DNA of 64,000 nucleotides from Promicromonospora iranensis (lineage in GTDB: Bacteria > Actinomycetota > Actinomycetes > Actinomycetales > Cellulomonadaceae): the NCBI RefSeq assembly GCF_028994805.1, contig NZ_JAJQQP010000020.1, positions 1 to 64,000 on the forward strand, written 5' to 3'. A program made the position numbers and the translations under genes. The notes beneath the pieces were generated by a model that saw only the letters and a program-made list of their open reading frames with translations, was not told where the DNA came from and searched no databases. Shown in pieces: positions 23,704 to 31,198 of this stretch. Position 1 is the stretch's first letter. Each line of letters starts with the position of its first letter.

Positions 23704-25158
23704 TCACCCGCTCAGCCCAGGGAACTCCACGACATTCGACGCCCGCCTCGCTGCCTGGATCTCGGCCATCCGCGCCGCCAGCCGCTCGTCGCCGTCGTCC
23801 GTGGCGTGCTGGTAGACCATGGCGGCGGCGACCGTCGAGTGCCCGATGCGCCGCTGCAGTTCGGCCAGCGTCGCCCCCGCCTCGGCGGCGCGGGTCGCCG
23901 CCAGGTGCCGCAGGTCATGCCAGCGGAGCTCAAGAGGCGCCCCAGCGCGCCTCTTGGCCCGAGAGAACATCGACGAGCGGTTCCCACCACGTACCGGACG
24001 CCCGGCGGCGGTCGCGAACACCAGGGCCCGCGGACCTGGCCCGGTGTAGCGGTCGAGGTGGGCTAGGAGGACCCGGGCGGCTTCCGGAGGCAGGTGCACC
24101 TTGCGGCGTCCAGCGTCGGACTTGGGCGGGCCGAACGCGACCGGCTCGCCCGGCACGTCCACGAGCGTCTGGCGCACGTTGAGCCGCACACCGCCCTGCG
24201 GCGTCCGCTCGACGTGCTGACGTTCGAGCGCGAACAGCTCGCCCGCCCGCAGGCCAGAATGCGCAGCGACGATCACGGCCGCGCGGTACCGCTCGGACGG
24301 TCCGTCGAAGGCCGCCGCGATCGCATCCACGACGGTGTCACCGGGGACCACACGCTCCGCCGGTCGGGTCTGGCCCGCGCCCCGGATGCTGCACGGGTTC
24401 GCCTCGATGAGTCGGTCCCGCACCGCGTCGCCGCAGATCGTCCGAAGCAGCGCGTAGGCGTGCGCCGCCTGGGTGCGGCCGGTCACCGTCCCGGCATGCC
24501 GGGACTCGACCAACGCGGCGGCGGGCGAACCGGCAGATCGCCACGCCTGCCACACCGCCGCCGGCATCCGCCCGGAGTCGCCTACCGGCAGGCCAGTGGA
24601 ACGCGCCCACGCCCGCACGTGCGCCGCCTCGCTCGGCCCACCACCACGTGCCAGCCACTCCGCAGCAGACGCCGCCGTCGCCACCAACAGTGCTGCGTAC
24701 CACTCGCTCACCATGGTGTGCGACAGCGACCGCAGGGGGAGCGAGCCGAGGTCTAGCTGCCGCGCACCGCCCGGGCTCGGCAGCGGCGTCAGGATCCAGC
24801 GCCGCAAGAGCCGCTCGTAGCCGTCGAGGGTGGAGGGCTTGAGGTCGCGTGTGGCGAGCCACCGCTGCGCGTACTCCCGCAGCGGCACGTCGCCCGTCTC
24901 AGGCTCGCGGTACGTGCCTTGATAGACGTCGCTGAGCACGCGAGCCAGGGCAGCGTTGGCCGCCTTCTCGGACTCGAACGTGCCGATCGGACGACGCACG
25001 CCGTCGGGCCCGGTGTACCTGGCCTGCCAGCGGTTCGGGCCGCGCTGCCGGATGTTGCCGTAGGCGCGACGGATGCTGCGGCGGGGACGCTTGGTCATGC
25101 TTCGAGGTGTGCGCGCGCTCCCAGAGGGAGCGTCCTGCGGATCAGGTGAAGCGGACAT
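23704..25158 (-). CDS. int: Tyrosine integrase of the element
   Basis: 484 residues from ATG 25158, or 464 from ATG 25098. An arm-binding AP2-like strand unit (YGNIRQRGPNRWQARYTGPD) precedes the SAM-like core-binding domain. The catalytic domain shows HSGLRAGELFAL (first Arg), HDLRHLAATRAAEAGAT (H-x-x-R) and HSTVAAAMVYQHA (His and the nucleophile Tyr). A segment of about 90 residues in the core-binding region is longer than usual. ATG 25158 has GGAG 5 bases upstream and both ATGs are conserved in the decayed copy at 958-1018. The gene starts 132 bases from the 3' end of tRNA-Gly, the standard arrangement for an integrase that uses the tRNA as attB. Confidence 0.9.
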   Translation of the reverse strand: MSASPDPQDAPSGSARTPRSMTKRPRRSIRRAYGNIRQRGPNRWQARYTGPDGVRRPIGTFESEKAANAALARVLSDVYQGTYREPETGDVPLREYAQRWLATRDLKPSTLDGYERLLRRWILTPLPSPGGARQLDLGSLPLRSLSHTMVSEWYAALLVATAASAAEWLARGGGPSEAAHVRAWARSTGLPVGDSGRMPAAVWQAWRSAGSPAAALVESRHAGTVTGRTQAAHAYALLRTICGDAVRDRLIEANPCSIRGAGQTRPAERVVPGDTVVDAIAAAFDGPSERYRAAVIVAAHSGLRAGELFALERQHVERTPQGGVRLNVRQTLVDVPGEPVAFGPPKSDAGRRKVHLPPEAARVLLAHLDRYTGPGPRALVFATAAGRPVRGGNRSSMFSRAKRRAGAPLELRWHDLRHLAATRAAEAGATLAELQRRIGHSTVAAAMVYQHATDDGDERLAARMAEIQAARRASNVVEFPGLSG

Positions 25159-25192
25159 TGTGGCTCCGGCTCCTGGCCCTGCCGCAAGCGAC

Positions 25193-25211
25193 TTAGGGCC
25201 ATTTAGGGCCA
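25193..25211. promoter_or_regulatory. Integrase arm-type sites, right arm
   Basis: TTAGGGCCA at 25193-25201 and again at 25203-25211, 10 bases apart. The same motif recurs five times at 1292-1349. Lying between the tRNA and the integrase start, it may also let integrase repress its own promoter. Confidence 0.65.
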
Positions 25212-25243
25212 GCCGGCGCCGCCTCCAGCCCTCCAGAATGCAC

Positions 25244-25280
25244 GAAGCCCAGGTCAGAAACTTATCCTGACCTGGGCTTC
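25244..25280. terminator. 14-bp hairpin between tRNA-Gly and the integrase
   Basis: GAAGCCCAGGTCAG (25244-25257) and CTGACCTGGGCTTC (25267-25280) form a perfect stem. It lies 10 bases past the 3' end of tRNA-Gly and is a natural terminator for it. The same stem with a changed loop is at 1104-1140. Confidence 0.65.
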
Positions 25281-25283
25281 CGC

Positions 25284-25330
25284 ACTCTGAGCGGGCGACG
25301 GGAATCGAACCCGCGTAATTAGTTTGGAAG
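25284..25330 (-). other. Right attachment site (attR-type)
   Basis: 47 bases identical to 1144-1190, overlapping the tRNA-Gly 3' half. The tRNA is complete on this side, so this junction restores the gene. Confidence 0.9.
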
Positions 25331-25360
25331 ACTAAGGCTCTACCATTGAGCTACGCCCGC
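25290..25360 (-). tRNA. tRNA-Gly (anticodon TCC)
   Basis: Read on the minus strand from 25360: acceptor GCGGGCG pairs with CGCCCGC (25291-25297), the D arm is GCTC...GAGC, the anticodon arm is TTAGT-CTTCCAA-ACTAA with TCC as anticodon, and the T loop is TTCGATT. CCA is not encoded. The 3' half is the insertion site of the element. Confidence 0.95.
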
Positions 25361-25470
25361 ACGACCATGCCTCGCAGCACGGTGCGGTCGATACCTTAGC
25401 AAACCTCGCGCCCCCCGAGCGGCACGAGAGAGCATGACACGCGCCGCCGTTGATCACCTGGGCAGTCGGA

Positions 25471-25716
25471 TCACCCCTTCACCGACCCCGACGCCAGCCC
25501 TGCGACGTAGTACCGCTGCAGCGCCACGTACAGGATCACGCAGGGGATCATCGCGATGACGGACCCCGCCGCGAGCAGCCCGAAGTTCACCTGTCCGTAC
25601 GCCCCGGTTGCAGGTTCACCAGCGGCACCGGCAGCGTGTACAGGCTGGAGTCGGTCAGGAACGTCAGCGCCCCGAGGAACTTCGTCCACGACGCGAGGAA
25701 CGGGTACAAGGCAGCA
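25471..25716 (-). pseudogene. Carbohydrate ABC transporter permease (MalG-type) remnant
   Basis: The minus strand reads LYPFLASWTKFLGALTFLTD then SSLYTLPVPLVNLQPG, and after a one-base loss near 25600 (GGGGCGTAC where GGGGGCGTAC is expected) the next frame gives AYGQVNFGLLAAGSVIAMIP and CVILYVALQRYYVAGLASGS to the stop. Together they form the last 80 residues of a MalG/UgpE-type sugar permease. The first two thirds are absent because the sequence joins a LacI gene on the other strand at about 25716. Sugar ABC operons and LacI regulators are normally adjacent, so one deletion probably removed the middle of such a locus. Confidence 0.75.
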
Positions 25717-26317
25717 GTAGCCGCCGTCCGCCGACCCCGACGACGCCTCGGTGGTGCCCGACGACGCCGCCGGCATGCGGCTGCTGGTCGAGCACCTGGT
25801 CGAGCGCGGCCGCCGTCGGGTCGCCTACGTGGGCGGACGCGCCGAGGAGGCGGCGTCCGTGGTGCGGCACGACACCCTGGTCGCGGAGCTGCGGTCGCGC
25901 GGCCTGGAGCTCGTCGGCCCGCCGCTGTACGGCGACTGGTCGGAGCAGTGGGGGCGGCGCGCCGTCGACCTGGTGCTGGGGCCCGCCGGGGCCTCCGCCG
26001 GCGGCCCCACCGGGGGAGCGGGCGAGGTGGACGCGATCGTGTTCGCCTCCGACCAGCTGGCGCGGGGCGGCTGCGACCGCCTCCGGGAGCACGGCCTGCG
26101 GGTGCCCGACGACGTCGCCGTGACCGGCTACGACGACTGGGAGGTCATGTGGCTCGCGAGCCGACCCCCGCTGACCACCGTGGACATGCAGATGGAACGG
26201 CCCGGGCAGCGGGCCGCTGAGCTGTTGATCGCGGCGATAGAGGGGGATCCGGCGCACGGCGTCGAGCGGCTGGCACCGCGGTTGGTAGTGCGGGCCTCGA
26301 CGCTGGGGAACGGGTAG
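25717..26317 (+). pseudogene. LacI-family regulator, C-terminal sugar-sensing part only
   Basis: The frame from about 25717 reads DDASVVPDDAAGMRLLVEHL, then RRRVAYVGG, AIVFASDQLARGGCDRLREH and VTGYDDWEVMWLASRPPLTT, ending at 26317. That is the second half of a LacI/PurR-type periplasmic-binding-like domain, including the D-x-x-A-x-G region and the G-Y-D-D dimer segment. The DNA-binding HTH and the first half of the core are missing. No start with a ribosome-binding site is seen. It is the other side of the deletion that truncated the sugar permease. Confidence 0.75.
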
Positions 26318-26451
26318 TCGCACCGGCCCGGCTCGATGGCACGTAGAGGAATTTCACCTCAGGACTTTCCGCAGAGACGCTTTCGAGGATACGGTCAGGG
26401 TGAGTCAGGCAGCGGCTCATCGGCGCAGGTAGCGACGAGGAAGGCTGCTGC

Positions 26452-27102
26452 ATGACCGCAGAATCGACCAATACCGGGCGTGCCCTCACGCCCGGTGCGA
26501 ACCACCTCACGGGGCGTTACAGGTACGACCTGGCCACGCAACAGTGGTGGTGGTCGGACGAGACGTTCCGCATCCACGGCTTCGAGCCCGGTGACGTGGT
26601 GCCGACCATGACGCTCGTCCTGGCGCACAAGCACCCGGAGGACCGCCCCCGGGTGTCGCGGATGTTCGAGGGCGCCGCGGTGACGGGCGCGCCGTTCAGC
26701 AGCGTCCACCGCATCATGGACGCTCGCGGCCGCGAGCGGACGCTGACGGTGGTCGGGCAGGGTCGGCTCGATCCCGACACGCGCCACGTGTCCGAGCTGG
26801 TGGGCTACTTCGTCGACGTCACCACTGCGGTCCAGGAACGGGCCGGCAAGGCGGCGTCGGTGTCCATCCGCGCCTCGGCCGCCACTCGCGCTCCCATCGA
26901 GCAGGCGAAGGGCATCGTCGCGTTCGCGCTGGACGTCGACGTCGACGAGGCGTTCGAGCGGCTGCGCAGAACCTCCAACCACACGAACGTCGCCGTCCGC
27001 GACGTCGCGCGGCGCATCGTCGAGCTCACGGCGAATGGCAGCTCCGCGGCGGACGTGGCCGAGATCCTGGGTGCGACGGCGCCCGGGGCGCCTCAGCGCT
27101 GA
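26452..27102 (+). CDS. PAS-ANTAR RNA-binding antiterminator, copy 1
   Basis: 216 residues. Residues 20-125 form a PAS fold (GRYRYDLATQQWWWSDETFR...HRIMDARGRERTLTVVGQGR), and residues 135-205 an ANTAR domain (RAPIEQAKGIVAFALDVDVD...VAVRDVARRIVELT), whose I-E-Q-A-K-G-I start is diagnostic. ANTAR proteins bind paired hexaloop hairpins in leader RNA and prevent termination; PAS would sense a ligand or redox state. No histidine kinase is near. Its paralogue follows after a strong terminator, so the two are expressed separately. Confidence 0.88.
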   Translation: MTAESTNTGRALTPGANHLTGRYRYDLATQQWWWSDETFRIHGFEPGDVVPTMTLVLAHKHPEDRPRVSRMFEGAAVTGAPFSSVHRIMDARGRERTLTVVGQGRLDPDTRHVSELVGYFVDVTTAVQERAGKAASVSIRASAATRAPIEQAKGIVAFALDVDVDEAFERLRRTSNHTNVAVRDVARRIVELTANGSSAADVAEILGATAPGAPQR

Positions 27103-27119
27103 TCACCGCCCGTCACGAT

Positions 27120-27154
27120 GCCGGGCCGTGCCGAACTGGCACGGCCCGGCTTTT
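27120..27154 (+). terminator. Rho-independent terminator after PAS-ANTAR copy 1
   Basis: GCCGGGCCGTGCC (27120-27132), loop GAACT, GGCACGGCCCGGC (27138-27150), then TTTT. A 13-bp perfect stem with a T-run, 18 bases after the stop. Confidence 0.92.
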
Positions 27155-27273
27155 GCCACATGTGTCCGACGGCTTTGCCGCATGTGCCCGGCGGCGCGAT
27201 ATTCTGACCTCCACCAGGTCCTGTGTCCCCTGCGAGGGGCATCGGCCGCACGACCTAGCCCCAGAGGACCTCC

Positions 27274-27960
27274 GTGACCACTGCACCGTCAGCCGGCCGA
27301 TCGCCGCTGGAGAACGAACTCGAGCAAGCTCTCGCGACAGGCGCCAAGCCGCCGGTCGGGCGGTACGAGCTCGACCTGGCGACCGGCACGTGGGAGTGGT
27401 CCGACGAGGTCTACGAGATGCACGGCTTCGAGCCGGGCGAGGTGGTGCCGACGACGCCGCTGATCCTGTCGCACAAGCACCCCGATGACCGTGAGCGGGT
27501 CGACGGCGTCCTACGGCGTGCGGCCGAGACCGGCGAGCCGTTCAGCTCGGTGCACCGCATCGTGGATGCCAAGGGCAGGACCCGCACGCTGGCCGTGACC
27601 GGTCAGGGGCGGCGTACCTTCGCGACCGGCCGCGTGAACGAGCTGTTCGGGTACTTCATCGACGTCACGGAGGCGCAGCGGAAGGCTGCGGCCCGCGAGG
27701 CGACGGCGTCGATCAAGGCGTCGGCGGAGCAGTGGTCGGGCATCGAGCAGGCCAAGGGCGTGCTCATGGTGATCTACGGCATCGAGGAGGAATCGGCGAT
27801 GAACGTGCTGCGTGAGGCGTCCAACCGGTCAAACCTCGCCGTCCGCGACCTCGGCTACTCGCTGGTGCACCTGTTCTCCGGCTCGGACGTCACCGTGGTT
27901 CCGACCAAGGAAGCGATCGAGGAGTTCCTCGCGGACCCCATCCCGCCGGGCGACCTCTGA
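27274..27960 (+). CDS. PAS-ANTAR RNA-binding antiterminator, copy 2
   Basis: 228 residues, from GTG 27274, clearly a paralogue of the preceding protein: the PAS part is VGRYELDLATGTWEWSDEVY...HRIVDAKGRTRTLAVTGQGR and the ANTAR part is WSGIEQAKGVLMVIYGIEEE...LAVRDLGYSLVHLF. The two proteins share the layout and most motif residues, but the ANTAR helices differ, so RNA targets may differ too. The C-terminus extends about 25 residues beyond the ANTAR fold. No kinase or obvious target operon is in the window. Confidence 0.88.
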   Translation: MTTAPSAGRSPLENELEQALATGAKPPVGRYELDLATGTWEWSDEVYEMHGFEPGEVVPTTPLILSHKHPDDRERVDGVLRRAAETGEPFSSVHRIVDAKGRTRTLAVTGQGRRTFATGRVNELFGYFIDVTEAQRKAAAREATASIKASAEQWSGIEQAKGVLMVIYGIEEESAMNVLREASNRSNLAVRDLGYSLVHLFSGSDVTVVPTKEAIEEFLADPIPPGDL

Positions 27961-28126
27961 CGCGTGGTGGTCACGGCGCTGCGTGCGGCGCCGGAGGGTG
28001 GCGCGAGCAGAGCTGTTGCGTGGGCGGAATGAGCCGGAACTGTCCGTGCGAATCCGTTACGATCTCTCCTACGTGCGTACGGAGTGTTCGTGCGGGTCGC
28101 GCGGGGCGTACGGTGTCCGTGGACGA

Positions 28127-28203
28127 CGGGCTGTGGCGCAGCTTGGTAGCGCATCTGCTTTGGGAGCAGAGGGTCGCTGGTTCGAATCCAGTCAGCCCGA
28201 CCA
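28127..28203 (+). tRNA. tRNA-Pro (anticodon TGG)
   Basis: CGGGCTG (28127-28133) pairs with CAGCCCG (28193-28199), followed by A and an encoded CCA (28201-28203). The anticodon arm is TCTGC-TTTGGGA-GCAGA and the T loop TTCGAAT. A terminator hairpin follows at once. Confidence 0.95.
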
Positions 28204-28208
28204 GGGAA

Positions 28209-28244
28209 AACACGGTGGGGGAGTAGTTCGCTCCCCACCGTGTT
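28209..28244 (+). terminator. Terminator of tRNA-Pro
   Basis: AACACGGTGGGG (28209-28220) pairs with the strand CTCCCCACCGTGTT (28231-28244) with a single bulged G. It lies six bases after the CCA end. Confidence 0.8.
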
Positions 28245-28279
28245 CCCCACCAGGACGCCGTTCATGCTCGCACCTGGTA

Positions 28280-28609
28280 GGCCGTCAGAGCCGCCAGGTC
28301 CGCCGTTGGGACTCCTGGCACCGGTGGACCACCCTGGCGATGGTCGCCCACGCCTTCCTCACCGTCCTCCCGGTGGTGGTGAACGATGCCGAACGCGTCG
28401 CCGACGGCGGTTCAGGCATGGTCGCGATCACCCTCGGCGAGGCCCGGCGGCTGTTCACCAGACTCCTGACCCGAGCTACGACCACGCTCCAGCACATCCT
28501 GTCCTGGTCCCGGTGGCGCCTACGGCACCAGCGCGGCGCCCGTAGGGCCCACTATCAACGACGCGAAGGCAGCATCACCGCAGCCCACCGGCCCAATCTA
28601 CGGATTTAG
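28280..28609 (+). pseudogene. IS701-family-like transposase remnant (C-terminal tail)
   Basis: The frame QVRRWDSWHRWTTLAMVAHA, then FLTVLPVVVNDAER, LGEARRLFTRLLTR and HILSWSRWRLRHQRGARRAH ending NLRI and TAG matches the C-terminal 100 residues of IS701-type transposases of streptomycetes (the W-R-W-T-L-A-M-x-A-H-A-F-L...W-S-x-W-R-R-x-H-Q segment). The DDE catalytic core upstream is absent; the sequence before 28280 is the tRNA-Pro terminator. The tail ends in a 20-base sequence that recurs at 29442-29461. Confidence 0.7.
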
Positions 28610-28615
28610 TACTAG
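28596..28615. repeat. IS end repeat, copy 1
   Basis: ATCTACGGATTTAGTACTAG. It matches ATCTACGGCTGTAGTACTAG at 29442-29461 except for three bases. It includes the transposase stop codon. Confidence 0.65.
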
Positions 28616-28624
28616 AGAGTGACG

Positions 28625-29374
28625 TCAGGAGCTGCCCGCGGTGCCGAGGTGCCGGGCGAAGAACCGGACGGAGCTGTCGATTTCGAAGGACGGGACTCGA
28701 TAGTGGCTGCCTGGGTTGGCGTGCAGGGTCTTCTCGGTGGAGCCGAGTGCGTCGAACAGCTTCATGACGGAGTCCCGCGGACTGCCTTCGTCGTCCCACT
28801 GCAGCACGAACTCGACCGGGATCGTGATCCGCGCTGCGTCATCGGTGAGCCACTCGCTTCCGATGAGGCCGAGGACCGCGGCCGTGATACGCGGTTCGGC
28901 CGCGACGAGGCGGATGCCCATCTCACCGCCCTGGGACAGGCCGTAGTACCCAACGGGCTGATTGTCGCCGACGGAGTCCAGTTTCTGGAGTGCGTCCAGG
29001 GTGGTCTGCCAGTCGGGCACAAGCTGTGACGCCACGGTTTCGCAGAGAGCAGGCCACGCTGGGCCGGCGGGCTCGCCGGCGGCCTCTCGTTCCTGGAGGA
29101 TCGCGACCAGCCGCTGGATCTCGGCGTGCTCCGGTCTGTCGCCGGTTCCCGGCGCGTCGATCGCGGCGACCGCGAAACCGCAGGAAGCGACGTAGGGGAT
29201 TGCTCGGGAGAGAACGCCCCATTCCTTCTTGTGCTGGCCACCGCCGTGCCCGATCAAGACCAGCGGCCGGGGGCCGGTGCTAGCAATGGGCGTCCACAGC
29301 ACTCCGGGTATGTCCCCGACAGAGAAGAGCTGCTCGCGGACGCCGTCAGCGAGAGTTTCTGAGGTTATACGCAA
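28625..29374 (-). CDS. Alpha/beta hydrolase (dienelactone-hydrolase/esterase type)
   Basis: 249 residues. LVLIGHGGGQHKKEW supplies the oxyanion loop, VGYYGLSQGGEMGIRLVAAE the nucleophile elbow (G-L-S-Q-G-G, nucleophile Ser), QWDDEGSPRDS a likely acid region and NPGSHYRVP the catalytic His. There is no signal peptide, so it is cytoplasmic. Substrate unknown; esters or lactones are likely. It lies between two copies of an IS end sequence and faces the transposase remnant, so it may have arrived with an insertion sequence. No operon partner. Confidence 0.8.
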   Translation of the reverse strand: MRITSETLADGVREQLFSVGDIPGVLWTPIASTGPRPLVLIGHGGGQHKKEWGVLSRAIPYVASCGFAVAAIDAPGTGDRPEHAEIQRLVAILQEREAAGEPAGPAWPALCETVASQLVPDWQTTLDALQKLDSVGDNQPVGYYGLSQGGEMGIRLVAAEPRITAAVLGLIGSEWLTDDAARITIPVEFVLQWDDEGSPRDSVMKLFDALGSTEKTLHANPGSHYRVPSFEIDSSVRFFARHLGTAGSS

Positions 29375-29701
29375 GCGTGCATGTCAGCAGAAAGGTCGCC
29401 GACGCCGCAACCGATTACACGTCGACCCGGCCAGCAGCCAGATCTACGGCTGTAGTACTAGCTGCTGCCCCGGCCGCCCGGGCCTGTGAGGACCTTCTTT
29501 ACTGGCTTAAGGCGCCGCTTCGCGGCGCGTCCACTCCCGTCCGGGCGGAGCCCTGCGCTGCGGCGCTTCGCGCCGCCGCGCACCCCATTGCACCCCGCCC
29601 AGCGGACCGGACACCGAACGCGCGATGACCCGGAACCTAGTTCACCTCGTCTGGGCCGTCGTATGATCTGCTGTTGTGTCGGGCCGACGTGGAGACGCTG
29701 A
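29375..29701. other. Spacer with a second IS end and a GC-rich inverted stretch
   Basis: Contains the second copy of the IS end (29442-29461), with weak similarity to the transposase tail just before it. Next comes TTCTTTACTGGCTTAAGGCG (29496-29515), which recurs in altered form at about 30799-30818. A C/G-rich repeat-like run (29516-29600) follows. No gene supported. Confidence 0.4.
29442..29461. repeat. IS end repeat, copy 2
   Basis: ATCTACGGCTGTAGTACTAG, the counterpart of 28596-28615. The frame before it ends DLRL and TAG, parallel to NLRI and TAG at the first copy, so it is likely the tail of a second related transposase. Confidence 0.6.
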
Positions 29702-30211
29702 GTGAGCGCAACAACCCTGTGCATCGACTTCATCACGTCCGGCCGACTGCTCGGTGCTGGCCTGGATTCCAATCCTGACGTCTGGGACCAGGCGTTGGGT
29801 GGCCCCGATTGGCCACTCATCGATGTGCGAGGGCGTCGAATGCGGCGCGACTACGGGCTTGTCGAAGTCTCGTTCGAGAAGTGGGACACGGACTGGAACT
29901 GCATCAACGCGAGCGTCCACGTGCATCGCCTGTGCGGCGAACGTTCACTGCTTGTGCCTCCGGAGGTCGACGCGACATACGGACCCATCGAACCTGTCGT
30001 GGCCTTCGCCGAGGTTCTGGAGGGGGCTCTGGCCAAGGGCGCCTTGGTCGAGCTGATCGCCGATCGAGACACAGAACTGCACTCTCGATACTGGTTCCCG
30101 AGGTCTGAGGTCATCGCCTCTGTTCAGGGGCTAGGCCATGACGTTCCAGGTTCCATCTGGTCGGCTGGTAGGGCGCGGGACGCTGTGAACTGGACGAGGC
30201 CCCACACCTGA
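29702..30211 (+). CDS. Hypothetical protein, possibly an immunity-type protein
   Basis: 169 residues from GTG 29702, not confidently recognised. RDYGLVEVSFEKWDTDWNCI with NASVHVHRLCGERSL is a strand-rich segment seen in small actinobacterial proteins of the kind that serve as immunity partners of secreted toxins. PRSEVIASVQGLGH closes a helical end. No signal peptide, no membrane helix, and no toxin gene nearby. Its GC content is lower than that of the flanking chromosome and it sits next to IS debris, so it may be a transferred orphan. Confidence 0.4.
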   Translation: MSATTLCIDFITSGRLLGAGLDSNPDVWDQALGGPDWPLIDVRGRRMRRDYGLVEVSFEKWDTDWNCINASVHVHRLCGERSLLVPPEVDATYGPIEPVVAFAEVLEGALAKGALVELIADRDTELHSRYWFPRSEVIASVQGLGHDVPGSIWSAGRARDAVNWTRPHT

Positions 30212-30537
30212 CTCGGGCGCCGCTGGTCACTTCGCACCTGATGCCTGCTGCGGGCGGCAGCCGAACACCAGAGCGGCAGTGAAACGCTCGTGTGGCCCCT
30301 GTCCCTCCGGCATCCAACGGCTCAACCGGGACCCTGACACTGAACCCGCCGACAGTGCACGTGTGCCAGGCGCGAAGTTTGTGAGCCGGCGCGGACGCGA
30401 TAAAAGGCGATATGTCGGTATTCCTGTTGGTGAAAATGCTCACCCTCCGTTCACCCGTACTTATCGGGCTGAATTCGACGAAGTAGAAATAGCATCTAGA
30501 CCACACGAAGATGTGTCATCCAATGATGGAGTTTTCC
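30212..30537. other. Lower-GC non-coding stretch
   Basis: No supported gene. The stretch becomes AT-richer toward 30400-30530, just before the small Cys-rich gene, and probably contains its promoter. No clear -35/-10 pair could be fixed. Confidence 0.35.
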
Positions 30538-30753
30538 ATGCCGAATTTCTGCGTGAACAAGAACGCGCAACCTGCGACGCGCGATCACGAAATCCACAAC
30601 GTCGACTCCCAGTGCAGGTACCTGCCCGCACCGGCGAACAGAACCAACCTTGGTTCGTTCGCGTCGTGCAGTGGTGCGGTCGCTGCAGCCAAGCAGTACT
30701 ACGGTGACGTAAACGGCTGCGCTCACTGCGCGACGGCCTGCCACACGTCCTGA
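30538..30753 (+). CDS. Small conserved Cys-rich protein (CVNKNAQ family)
   Basis: 71 residues from ATG 30538, with GGAG 7-8 bases upstream. The sequence starts MPNFCVNKNAQPATRDHEIH, has CRYLPAPANRTNLGSFASCS in the middle and ends GCAHCATACHTS. The pattern C-V-N-K-N-A-Q...H-E-x-H...L-P-A-P...S-C-S-x-A-V...C-x-x-C-x-x-x-C is a small family I have seen in streptomycetes, always as an orphan of unknown function. Six cysteines and conserved histidines suggest metal binding or disulfides. There is no signal peptide. It stands alone between IS debris and a membrane protein gene. Confidence 0.65.
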   Translation: MPNFCVNKNAQPATRDHEIHNVDSQCRYLPAPANRTNLGSFASCSGAVAAAKQYYGDVNGCAHCATACHTS

Positions 30754-30957
30754 ACTCATCACGGCCGTAAGGTCAACCAGCAGTGGCCGTGAGAACGTTC
30801 TTCACTGGCTCAAGGCGGGTCTCCTTAGCTCCGCGCCTGCGCGCAGATCGCCGCAACCCACCCGCTGGGCCGGGTGCACCAGCAAAAGGCCCGGAGGCTG
30901 AGTAGATCAGGCTCCGGGCCGGTCCGGTTCCACGACGTCAACCGCTACCGTCGCCCC

Positions 30958-31191
30958 ATGACATTCGGCCGGGTGTTCGCCCTCGTCTGGGGGGTGGGCG
31001 CGATCGCCATGGGCTTGCGCGTGGCCTTGAACAGCGAGGCAATGGCGCGAGCGGCGCTCGAGCAACAGGGCAGCGAACCCGAGGCACGGAAGTCTCAGTG
31101 GGTGTACCCGTTCACGCGTGCTCTGGGCTGGGTCTTCGTTGTTGCCGGCATCGCAGCCGGGGTACTGGGGCTCGTCGGGGCGCTCGGCTGA
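30958..31191 (+). CDS. Small two-helix membrane protein
   Basis: 77 residues from ATG 30958. Two membrane helices: GRVFALVWGVGAIAMGLRVA and LGWVFVVAGIAAGVLGLVGA, joined by a charged loop (EQQGSEPEARKSQW). This resembles the DUF6199-type small integral membrane proteins of actinobacteria (weak assignment). No ribosome-binding site is obvious and no partner is present. Function unknown. Confidence 0.55.
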   Translation: MTFGRVFALVWGVGAIAMGLRVALNSEAMARAALEQQGSEPEARKSQWVYPFTRALGWVFVVAGIAAGVLGLVGALG

Positions 31192-31198
31192 CCGTTCC

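Larger units (their letters stand above)
1144..25330. mobile_element. Integrative mobilizable element in tRNA-Gly(TCC)
   Basis: Both ends carry the same 47 bases (1144-1190 and 25284-25330), which include the 3' half of tRNA-Gly up to the anticodon loop; the tRNA stays intact at the right end. A tyrosine integrase and a double-HTH excisionase-like gene lie directly inside the right end. A MobF relaxase-helicase gives the means to be transferred, but no coupling protein or type IV secretion genes are visible, so it should need a helper. Cargo includes two cyclic-nucleotide-type defence loci (1528-2974 and 8967-14203). The defence genes have clearly lower GC than the flanking chromosome, as expected for transferred DNA. 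The length of 24.2 kb fits a mobilizable element. Confidence 0.85.
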
